A DNA stretch of 9,029 bases, taken from JALYGK01 sp036259835. GTDB taxonomy: Bacteria > Actinomycetota > UBA4738. Shown here one piece after another: positions 1 through 6,166 of this stretch; positions within the stretch are counted from its first letter, which is position 1, and each line of letters starts with the position of its first letter. A program made the translations under genes and the position numbers. The stretch lies in NCBI GenBank assembly GCA_036259835.1, contig DATABA010000152.1, positions 1 to 9,029 of the forward strand, given 5' to 3'. The notes beneath the pieces were generated by a model. The model did not search any database and was not told the origin of the DNA. It saw only the letters and a list, made by a program, of their open reading frames with translations.

Positions 1-588
1 CAGGATTGCCTGGGTGGATTCCGAATCCAGGTTCCCGGTCGGTTCGTCGGCCCACACCACCGCCGGGCGGTGAACGAGGGCCCGGGCGATCGCCACCCGC
101 TGCTGCTCACCTCCCGAGAGCTGGTCCGGCCGGTGGTTGGCGCGGCCTCCCAGACCCACCTGCTCCAGCGTCTCCAGCCCGCGGGCCCTTGCGGCCTTGC
201 CGGAGGCGCCGACCAGGAGCATTGGGATCTCGACGTTCTCGACCGCGGACAGAACCGGCAGAAGGTTGAAGGCCTGGAACACGAACCCCATGTTCCGCGC
301 CCGGTACTCCGTGCGGGCGTCGTCCGAGAGCGCGGTCAGGTTCGCCCCGTCGACGAGAACCTCGCCCTCGTCGATACGCTCCAGTCCCGACAGACAGTTG
401 AGCAACGTGGTCTTGCCCGAGCCGGACGGCCCTATGATGGCCAGAAGCTCTCCGCGGGGGATCTCCACGTCGATTCGCTTGAGCGCCTCGACCTCGCTGC
501 CGTTCCGGTAGACCTTTCGGAGTCCTCGGGCGCGGACGATGGCGGCTCGAACGCGCTCGCCGCCCGCCGCCCGCTCCGTGGTCTGCAT
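1..588 (-). CDS. ABC transporter ATP-binding protein, LolD/MacB/FtsE type (3' part beyond left edge)
   Basis: Hand translation of the minus strand from ATG at 588 gives 196 uninterrupted residues running off the window at base 1. Visible motifs are Walker A GPSGSGKT (residues 53-60), a Q-loop in GFVFQAFNLLPVL (Q105), signature LSGGEQQR (157-164), Walker B AVVWADE (176-182) and D-loop GNLD (185-188). The H-loop and C-terminus are missing; the family is usually about 220-250 aa. The LSGGEQQR and ADEPTGNLDS wording is that of LolD/MacB/FtsE ATPases, which pair with FtsX-fold permeases in lipoprotein release, efflux or cell-division roles. MlaF/MceG ATPases normally read LSGGM.RR and DEP..GLDP. 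The start lies 4 nt after the stop of the Mce-associated gene, with no good Shine-Dalgarno close by, so coupling is likely. A permease gene beyond the left edge is inferred. It could still serve the Mce transporter, but the motifs argue against that. Confidence 0.93.
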   Translation of the reverse strand, partial: MQTTERAAGGERVRAAIVRARGLRKVYRNGSEVEALKRIDVEIPRGELLAIIGPSGSGKTTLLNCLSGLERIDEGEVLVDGANLTALSDDARTEYRARNMGFVFQAFNLLPVLSAVENVEIPMLLVGASGKAARARGLETLEQVGLGGRANHRPDQLSGGEQQRVAIARALVHRPAVVWADEPTGNLDSESTQAIL

Positions 589-592
589 CGGC

Positions 593-1177
593 TCAGGGGC
601 CGCCGAGCTGGCCCGTTCCTCCGGGCGACTGAAGGATGTTGACTCGGTTGACCTTCCACCCACCGGTGGTCTCGATCATGTCGATCTCGATGCGCAGAAC
701 TTCCTGTCTCGGAGTGCGCTGCGCCCGGTTCGTGACCGTTTCATTGACCACACCGAACGCCGATGCCGTGTCTTCTCCCACGGACTGGACGTAGAGGCGC
801 TGGACGCGCCCGACGCTTCGGGCCCTTGCCCGGCTCAGCGCTTGCTTCGCCCGCGGGTTGAAGAACGTCCGGACCTGTTCCGCGAAGTCGCCGACCGCGA
901 ACGCCTCGATCTCGGCGACGTCCTGATCGATCGTCTCCCCACTGAAGTTGGTCAGCGCAATCAAGAAGTCGTTGGCGGCCACGGCGACTTCCTCTCGCCG
1001 TCCCTCCTCGCCGGCCTCACCGCGCCACAGAAAGAAGAAGAGGATCGCCAGGCCGATGGCGACCCCTGCCACGATCCACGGAAGATACGGCGAGCGCCCG
1101 ACTCCGCGGATTCCTCGGAGCGAAAACAGGCTGGAGCGCTTCGCGCCCTTCACGGGAGCAGCGGACTCGGTCTGCAC
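593..1177 (-). CDS. Mce-associated membrane protein (Mas-like)
   Basis: This 194-residue protein has a basic cytoplasmic N-terminus (residues 1-30), one hydrophobic segment (about 31-51, WIVAGVAIGLAILFFFLW) and an extracytoplasmic domain of about 140 residues. That domain starts with a helical stretch (EEVAVAANDFLIALTNF) and ends in strand-like segments (EVLRIEIDMIE, GGWKVNRVNIL). This architecture matches the Mce-associated proteins encoded after mceF in actinobacterial mce operons, thought to be accessory or stabilising factors with an NTF2/VirB8-like fold. I assign it by position and architecture, since the sequence itself is poorly conserved. Translation starts at GTG (1177); no in-frame ATG precedes the membrane segment. 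It contains no cysteine, unlike all six Mce proteins beside it. A short tail rich in Gly and Pro ends the protein. It follows mceF after 39 nt and precedes the ATPase by 4 nt. Confidence 0.85.
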   Translation of the reverse strand: MQTESAAPVKGAKRSSLFSLRGIRGVGRSPYLPWIVAGVAIGLAILFFFLWRGEAGEEGRREEVAVAANDFLIALTNFSGETIDQDVAEIEAFAVGDFAEQVRTFFNPRAKQALSRARARSVGRVQRLYVQSVGEDTASAFGVVNETVTNRAQRTPRQEVLRIEIDMIETTGGWKVNRVNILQSPGGTGQLGGP

Positions 1178-1178
1178 G

Positions 1179-1206
1179 ACCCGGCCAGATTACGGCACGG
1201 CCGGGT
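1179..1206 (-). promoter_or_regulatory. Inverted repeat overlapping the ribosome-binding region of the Mce-associated gene
   Basis: In the 39-nt gap after mceF the plus strand reads ACCCGGCC (1179-1186), a 12-nt spacer, then GGCCGGGT (1199-1206). This is a perfect 8-bp inverted repeat with seven G-C pairs. In the mRNA the 3' arm GGCCGGGT ends one base before the GTG start at 1177 and includes the only purine-rich stretch that could act as a ribosome-binding site. No run of U follows, so it does not look like an intrinsic terminator. A role in lowering translation or in mRNA processing is inference. Confidence 0.5.
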
Positions 1207-1216
1207 GGATCAGGCG

Positions 1217-2485
1217 TCAGTCGTCGTCGCCGTTCCCGCTGCCGTTGCCGCCGCCGCTACCGCCCCGGACGAGATCCGAACCTCGCGCCAGCCACACCGG
1301 CCCCGGCTGCCCGCCCGGCCCCACACCGGGTCCGTAAATCGAGCGACACGCGTGTCCCGCGTAGACGTCCGGAGCGGGCCGGCGATATCTCCTGGCGTGG
1401 CCGGTCGCGTCCTCGAGGAAAACGCGGAACCACTCGTGCTGGTCGTTGGGGGCGAACCGTACGGCCTGTACCACGGCCCCGAAGAAGAAGCGGTTGAGGT
1501 CGATGGCCGCCGCCAGGGTGCCCTGTCGCAGTTGTGCCTCGGCCAGCATCACGTTGAGGTTCCCCATGTCGGCGATGAAGCACGCCAGGTTCGACTTCTC
1601 CGCGGCCAGCAGCCTGTCCGCAACGCGCAGGAACCGGTCGCCCTGGCGCGACAGGTCCACCAGGTCGAACCTCCGGTCGCGAAGGATGTCCGCAAGCTGC
1701 GCGGTCTGCGCCAGGTCGTCCGCGAACGCGTTCGCGTTGTCCGCGAGGACGCCCGTGACCTTGGGACCATTGACGATCAACGACCTCAGCTCTGCCTTGA
1801 TCTCCAAGAGCCGTTCCGGAAAGTCCGCGGTGGTCACGGAGAGCGACGCAAGGTCCCGCCCTCGTCCACGGAGTGCAATCGCCAGCTCGGTCACCAGCTT
1901 TCTCAGGTCGTCCGACGGGACGGCATGGAGGACGTCGGCGAGGGTCTCGATGGCGCGCTCGGCATCCGGCGGCGGCGTGGTGAACCGCGGTCCGATAACG
2001 GCTTCGTTGGGAAGCGGCGGGCCGGTGCCCGGAATGAACTCGAGCGTGAGGTCACCGATGGGGCTTCGGCGGTTGATCTCCGCCTTGGCCCCCTCGGTGA
2101 CGACGAACCCGGGCTCCAGATCGGCAGTCACGCGGACCAGGCCGTTCGGAAGCAAGACAGCTTCTCGGACCGCGCCGGCGGGAACGCCGAGAATCGTCAC
2201 GTCGTTCCTCGGCTGGATTCCGCCGGCGTCGACGAAGTGGGCGTGAATCGTTCGCCCGCCTCCCTTCGGGATCACGTACAACGTCGCCGTCAGGAAGATC
2301 AGGAGGAACGCCGCGGCGAAGAACGCGATCAGGTTGATGGTGGTTCGCCGGCCGAAATACCACTGCCCGGCTGCCCGCTTCCGGATCCACGGCGCCTGGC
2401 CGATTCGCAGCCGCCGTTCGCTTCGCAGCCACTTGCCCACGGCGGCCCTGGCGTTGCCGGCGGAGGAGCGAAGTTTATCGAGCAT
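1217..2485 (-). CDS. mceF: Mce family protein, position F (membrane-anchored MlaD-domain protein)
   Basis: This 422-residue protein is the sixth Mce subunit. An unusually long basic N-terminus (residues 1-48, rich in Arg and Lys) precedes a membrane anchor at about 49-72 (NLIAFFAAAFLLIFLTATLYVI). The MlaD domain follows (about 77-152, containing AHFVDAGGIQPRNDVTILG and DLTLEFIPG). A long helical region (about 175-345) contains the segment PSDDLRKLVTELAIALRGRGRDL. The tail has cysteines 302 and 380 and ends in a Gly/Asn/Asp-rich stretch. Mce subunits are thought to form a hexameric lipid-conducting tube on the YrbE permease; this one would lie in the envelope, anchored in the inner membrane. 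The start ATG at 2485 has a GGAG-type ribosome-binding site 7 nt upstream and lies 2 nt after the mceE stop codon TAG. The letter F is given by position. Confidence 0.92.
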   Translation of the reverse strand: MLDKLRSSAGNARAAVGKWLRSERRLRIGQAPWIRKRAAGQWYFGRRTTINLIAFFAAAFLLIFLTATLYVIPKGGGRTIHAHFVDAGGIQPRNDVTILGVPAGAVREAVLLPNGLVRVTADLEPGFVVTEGAKAEINRRSPIGDLTLEFIPGTGPPLPNEAVIGPRFTTPPPDAERAIETLADVLHAVPSDDLRKLVTELAIALRGRGRDLASLSVTTADFPERLLEIKAELRSLIVNGPKVTGVLADNANAFADDLAQTAQLADILRDRRFDLVDLSRQGDRFLRVADRLLAAEKSNLACFIADMGNLNVMLAEAQLRQGTLAAAIDLNRFFFGAVVQAVRFAPNDQHEWFRVFLEDATGHARRYRRPAPDVYAGHACRSIYGPGVGPGGQPGPVWLARGSDLVRGGSGGGNGSGNGDDD

Positions 2486-2487
2486 CG

Positions 2488-3474
2488 CTAGGCTCCACCC
2501 TTATCGCTGGGTCCTTGGGCTGTACCGGGAGTGCAGGTCCTCGCGGGCTCCGGCGACTCGTTGAATCCACAGATGATGAACTCCTGGAGGACCTGGTTGA
2601 ACTCGCCGTACTCGACCATCTGCGTGTTCCGGTTGTGCAGGATGTTCCAGTAGAGGAAGCGCACCAGCGATCCGAGCTCGCTCCGCACCGCCCCGAGAAT
2701 CGACCGCATCTGCGGGAAGAAGCGGTTCATGTCGTCGAAGTGCGCCCGCATCAGGGAGCCGCCGCCAACGGCCAGCCGGTTGAGCGCGCGGATCGCACTT
2801 TCCAGGCGGTCGCTCTCTTCCCGAAGCACCCGGAGCGCGCGCTCGGTGTTCTGAACGGCCAGGCCGTGCGCGTCGGCCTCTGCCGCGATCGTTGTGTTGA
2901 GCTGATTGGCCGAGTTGACGATGTTCTCGATGGTGCCCGTCTCCTCCGAGAAGGCACCGACAATCTTTCGGAAACTGCGCAGCAGGCTCCGCAGCTCCGG
3001 CCCTCGGCCGCCGAACCCGCGGGCGCCCTCGTCGACTAGCGTGGCGACCTCGCTCGCCGAGATCGGCGACAGGACCTGTGTGCCCTCGACGACCAGGTCT
3101 TCGAGGTCGGGACGCACGACCGAGTTGGCGATGTGCTGGCCATCCTGCAGCAGCGGGGCGTTCGCAGGAAGGGCCTCGGGGATCTCGAAGTCGATGATTC
3201 GTTCGCCGAGGAGGCTCGTCCTGCGGGCCCGGGCGACCACGTCTCTGGGGACTCGGGCCTCACGTTCGACCTCCATGGTGATGAAGGCCCGGTTGTTCTT
3301 CAGTTCGATGTTCGTGACCTTGCCGACGTGGATGTCGGACATCATCACCGGGGCGCTCGGGGCGAGGTCCGCCACGTCGTCGAAGCTTGCGGTCACGGTG
3401 AGCGGACCATCCGCGCCGCCGCAACTGGAGATCACCAGCGCGGACACCGTCAGCAGCAGTACGAGCTTCTTCAT
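2488..3474 (-). CDS. mceE: Mce family lipoprotein, position E
   Basis: This 328-residue protein begins with a lipoprotein signal peptide: MKK, a hydrophobic core (LVLLLTVSALVI) and lipobox I-S-S-C with Cys18 as lipidation site. The MlaD domain is about residues 25-98 (core VMMSDIHVGKVTNIELKN, then TSLLGERIIDFEI). A long helical region (about 120-280) and a short tail with Cys302 and Cys314 follow. Position and lipobox match LprK/MceE of mycobacteria, the lipoprotein subunit of the hexameric Mce transporter. The frame stays open upstream to 3594, but the ATG at 3474 is preferred: it sits directly before the signal peptide, and its ATGA overlaps the mceD stop codon by 4 nt. There is no clear Shine-Dalgarno, so translation is probably coupled to mceD. 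It is shorter than its Mce neighbours (408-471 aa). Confidence 0.92.
   Translation of the reverse strand: MKKLVLLLTVSALVISSCGGADGPLTVTASFDDVADLAPSAPVMMSDIHVGKVTNIELKNNRAFITMEVEREARVPRDVVARARRTSLLGERIIDFEIPEALPANAPLLQDGQHIANSVVRPDLEDLVVEGTQVLSPISASEVATLVDEGARGFGGRGPELRSLLRSFRKIVGAFSEETGTIENIVNSANQLNTTIAAEADAHGLAVQNTERALRVLREESDRLESAIRALNRLAVGGGSLMRAHFDDMNRFFPQMRSILGAVRSELGSLVRFLYWNILHNRNTQMVEYGEFNQVLQEFIICGFNESPEPARTCTPGTAQGPSDKGGA
2493..2499 (-). promoter_or_regulatory. Ribosome-binding site of mceF
   Basis: The minus strand reads GGTGGAG here, 7 nt before the mceF ATG at 2485 and inside the last codons of mceE. It supports that start. Confidence 0.6.
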
Positions 3475-4754
3475 GGGACGAGGGGCAGCTGCGTCGAGGC
3501 CAAACCGGACGTGTTGGTGATAATGCCCTGCACCAGCGACTCGACGATCGCGTCGAAGGTCGTTCCCTGCTCCTTCGCCCGCGCGTCGAACCATGCACGT
3601 AGCGGCGGAACCTCGTTGATCGCCTGCTTCATCTCAGCCTCCGCCTTGGCCGGGAGAAGCTCGCCGACCCCCGGGACTGACACGGACGACTCGGGTGGGG
3701 CGAACAAGCTCGAGACCTCGGCCGTCCAGAAGCCGGAGCTGGCGCACGGCGGCGGCCCAGGCATCGATGCGCAGAGGTCCTGGAGGCGCTGGCGTATACG
3801 CGCCGTGATGAGATCCCCCAGATGCTCTCCCTGGTTCTGCAACCTCAGCCACTTGTGGTCCCAGTCGACGGCATTGCCGGGCATGGCGGAGATGAAGAGG
3901 CTCTTGGCCCACTTGCTGGTGAGGGCCAGGTTGAACGCGTTCTCGGCCCGCCCGAGCGTCCGGCCGGTCCGAGTCAGGTTCTGGACCGACTGCCGAATCG
4001 AGTTGTGGTGGGAATCCAGGAGCGAAGCTAGCTGGACGGCGGCGTCCCTGAGTCCGTCGATGGTTCCTTCGAGGGCCCGGCGGTTCCTGGTGATGGTCCC
4101 AACCACGGCGTTGTACGACCGAATCAGCTCGCCCATCGCCTGCTGGCGCGTGGAAAGCGCGAGGGTGAGGTTGTTCAACTGGACGAAGAGCTCTGCCAAG
4201 TCGTCTCGCTTGGCATTCAACACGCGGAACACGTTCGCGGCGCTCCGGATCGTCTGATTGAACGCGGCACCGTTTCCCTCGAGCGCTCCGGCGGCGTTCT
4301 CGACGAACTTCGTCACGACCTTCGGGTCCAGCCGGCCCAGGTAGTCCTGAAGCGACCGGAGAACCTCGTCAGGCTCGGCCGGCACGGCGGTCCTGCTGAT
4401 CGGGATCGTCCCTCCATGTGGGAACACCGGGCCGCCCTGGTATGCCGGGATCAGCTGGATGGATCGCTCTCCCAACAACGACTGCGGCAGGACGGCGGCC
4501 TGGACGTTCGCCGGGAGCTTCACCGCGGGATCGGTGATCTCGAACTCGACCTGCACGAAGTCGCGGATGTTCTTGACGCGGATGACGTGCCCGACCGCCA
4601 CACCGAGGATGCGGACCTTGACGGCCGGGAAGACCTGGATGGCTCGCTGGAAGTTCGCCTTGTACGTCGGCGCGGCCTCGCTGCCGCCGAACGCGCAGCC
4701 GGAAAGGAGCAGCGCGCCGACCAGCGAAAGCGCGACGGCCTTGGCCCGGATCAT
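3471..4754 (-). CDS. mceD: Mce family lipoprotein, position D
   Basis: This 427-residue protein carries a lipoprotein signal peptide (MIRAK, core AVALSLVGALLL) and a textbook lipobox L-S-G-C with Cys20. The MlaD domain is about residues 30-103 (core VRILGVAVGHVIRVKNI, then QSLLGERSIQLIP). A long helical region covers about 125-325, followed by a tail with Cys328 and Cys337. It should be a subunit of the hexameric Mce lipid transporter, tethered by a lipid instead of a membrane helix. The start is ATG at 4754, whose ATGA overlaps the mceC stop codon and which has GGGAGG 10 nt upstream. A GTG six codons earlier (4772) would only lengthen the signal peptide. In mycobacteria the fourth mce gene normally encodes a membrane-anchored protein, so a lipoprotein here is notable. 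The gene could be a duplicate of the mceE type; the letter D is positional. Confidence 0.92.
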   Translation of the reverse strand: MIRAKAVALSLVGALLLSGCAFGGSEAAPTYKANFQRAIQVFPAVKVRILGVAVGHVIRVKNIRDFVQVEFEITDPAVKLPANVQAAVLPQSLLGERSIQLIPAYQGGPVFPHGGTIPISRTAVPAEPDEVLRSLQDYLGRLDPKVVTKFVENAAGALEGNGAAFNQTIRSAANVFRVLNAKRDDLAELFVQLNNLTLALSTRQQAMGELIRSYNAVVGTITRNRRALEGTIDGLRDAAVQLASLLDSHHNSIRQSVQNLTRTGRTLGRAENAFNLALTSKWAKSLFISAMPGNAVDWDHKWLRLQNQGEHLGDLITARIRQRLQDLCASMPGPPPCASSGFWTAEVSSLFAPPESSVSVPGVGELLPAKAEAEMKQAINEVPPLRAWFDARAKEQGTTFDAIVESLVQGIITNTSGLASTQLPLVP

Positions 4755-6166
4755 GGCGATTTCGCCTCCCACCCGTATAGCGCCGAGATGATGATGTCGC
4801 CGACGTGGTTGGGCATCGGCGCGAACGGATTCGGTCGCAGTCCCGGCGTGCTCGCGGGGAGGTTCACCCCTCCATCGGTCGGCAGATTCGGGCCGGTCGG
4901 CAGGTTCGGCAGCCCGGGAACGTTGGGAAGGTTCGGAAGGTTCGGCAGGCCCGGAGGTTGGATTGGCGGAAGGAGGCCGCTACCCGAGACGTCTGGACTC
5001 TGCGCCTGAAAGCCCGACAGTCCTTCGGACGACAGGTTGCAGTCGGCTCCGGTGATCTGGTCGAAGAGCTGATCGACCAGACCACACTTGCCGATGAGCT
5101 GGTCAACTCCGACTGGCCCGAGTGATTGGACGAAGATGTTCGCCCACTGATTCTGCCGGCCGGGGTTGCAGTTGAAGCTGTCGGTGTCTCCGCAAGTCCC
5201 GCCGGTGTGGCCGACGCTCTGGTAGCCCTGAACCGAGTCCTCGAGGTAGGAAACAATCGCGGCGAGGTCCAACTGATGTCGCCCGAGCGTCTCCATCACC
5301 ACGCGAAGGTTGTTGAGTGTGGCGTCCAAGACCGGGCGGTTTCGACCAACCAGGTTGGCGGTTTCGTGAGCGGCCGCGTCGGTCGCCTGAAGCAACGTGG
5401 TGAGCTCGCGTTGCCGCAGGGAAAGACGGTTGAAGACGTTCCGGAAGCTGTCAATGAACGAGACCAGACTCTCCCGTCGCTCACCGAGCGTCGTGAACAG
5501 CACTCGCAGCGAGCTGATCAGCCGCGACAGCTGCTCCTTCCGGGAGTCGACGGCGCGCAGGACGTCCCGAAGCCCCGTGACCAGGCGCCGGACATCCTGC
5601 TGCTTGCCGGCGGTGATCTGACTCAGGTCCTTCAGGAACTCGTTCAGCGCGACCGGGTCCGACTCCTCGGCGAGCTTTACCGAGATGTCGTTCAGCTCAA
5701 CGATGTCGATTGGCGTGGTCGTTCGGCTGAGCGGGATGGTGTCGCCGTCCTGAAGCAACTCCTGCTCCCCAACGTTCTGGGCGAGACTCCGTGGCGCGAA
5801 GTCGGTGATGAGGTTTACCGCCCGCTTACCGAGAAGAGTCTCGACGACGACCTCGGCCCGAGTGTCCTTCGTGAGCTCCACGCCCCGGTTGACCCCGAGG
5901 TCGATGGCGACGATGCCTCCCTGAATCCTCACGCCCTTCACCCGCCCGGCCTCCAGGCCCGCGACCCGGACCTTGTCGTCCGGTTGAATGCCAGCGGCGT
6001 CCCGGAACAGCGCAGTGACCTTGTATGTCCGGGCGAACACGCCGCCTGTCAGCAAGAGCGAGATCGCGGTGCCAACGATGATGATGACGAGCGCGATCGC
6101 CCCGATGACGCGGTGGTTCCGCTCGAGGAACGACTTCTCCAGACCGCCGCCGCGCTTTCTAGCCAT
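4751..6166 (-). CDS. mceC: Mce family protein, position C (membrane-anchored, LPN-rich tail)
   Basis: This 471-residue protein is the longest Mce subunit here. A basic N-terminus (MARKRGGG) leads to a membrane anchor (about residues 20-41, VIGAIALVIIIVGTAISLLL). The MlaD domain is about 45-123 (TALFRDAAGIQPDDKVRVAG, then TLLGKRAVNLI). The helical region is about 155-310. A cysteine-containing section (Cys325, 333, 361, 376) is followed by a proline-rich tail (about 399-450) with repeated LPN/LPT units. Such Pro-rich tails occur in some actinobacterial Mce proteins; a role as wall-spanning spacer or docking segment is inference. As part of the Mce hexamer it would help form the lipid channel. 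The start ATG at 6166 overlaps the mceB stop by 8 nt (ATGGCTAG). The stop TGA overlaps the start of mceD. A 9-base purine/pyrimidine-biased repeat underlies the LPN tail. Confidence 0.92.
   Translation of the reverse strand: MARKRGGGLEKSFLERNHRVIGAIALVIIIVGTAISLLLTGGVFARTYKVTALFRDAAGIQPDDKVRVAGLEAGRVKGVRIQGGIVAIDLGVNRGVELTKDTRAEVVVETLLGKRAVNLITDFAPRSLAQNVGEQELLQDGDTIPLSRTTTPIDIVELNDISVKLAEESDPVALNEFLKDLSQITAGKQQDVRRLVTGLRDVLRAVDSRKEQLSRLISSLRVLFTTLGERRESLVSFIDSFRNVFNRLSLRQRELTTLLQATDAAAHETANLVGRNRPVLDATLNNLRVVMETLGRHQLDLAAIVSYLEDSVQGYQSVGHTGGTCGDTDSFNCNPGRQNQWANIFVQSLGPVGVDQLIGKCGLVDQLFDQITGADCNLSSEGLSGFQAQSPDVSGSGLLPPIQPPGLPNLPNLPNVPGLPNLPTGPNLPTDGGVNLPASTPGLRPNPFAPMPNHVGDIIISALYGWEAKSP
4765..4770 (-). 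promoter_or_regulatory. Ribosome-binding site of mceD
   Basis: GGGAGG on the minus strand lies 10 nt before the ATG at 4754. It favours this ATG over the GTG at 4772, which it nearly touches. Confidence 0.6.
4877..4948 (-). repeat. Short repeats encoding the LPN/LPT tail of mceC
   Basis: The minus strand encodes residues 407-430 of MceC, reading LPNLPNLPNVPGLPNLP and then TGPNLPT. On the plus strand this appears as imperfect tandem units of about 9 bases such as GGTTCGGAA and GGTTCGGCA. The unit is degenerate at third codon positions, so it seems an older expansion and not a fresh one. Confidence 0.75.

Noticed and set aside
1..588. ATPase as the MceG/MlaF engine of this Mce transporter
   Set aside because: The signature and Walker B context are of the LolD/MacB/FtsE kind. 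I keep the alternative open only as a possibility, since the C-terminal half is not in the window.
1179..1206. Rho-independent terminator between mceF and the Mce-associated gene
   Set aside because: The inverted repeat is GC-rich, but no T run follows on either strand and coding resumes one base later on the transcribed side.
539..2491. A 650-codon open frame on the plus strand
   Set aside because: It runs antisense to mceF, the Mce-associated gene and the start of the ATPase. It is rich in Arg, Asp, Val and Pro with no recognisable domain, as expected from the reverse of high-GC coding sequence.
3475..3594. Upstream extension of mceE to a start at 3594
   Set aside because: It would put 40 basic residues before a perfect lipoprotein signal peptide and overlap mceD by over 120 nt. 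The ATGA overlap at 3474 fits far better.
3133..4257. A 374-codon open frame on the plus strand, and similar long frames at 5126-6184 and 5988-6950
   Set aside because: They are antisense shadows of mceC-mceE and of mceB. The minus-strand frames have clear domains, membrane anchors and start/stop overlaps; these have none.
4871..4960. CRISPR-like array
   Set aside because: The units are about 9 bases, in frame and without spacers. They encode the LPN tail of MceC.
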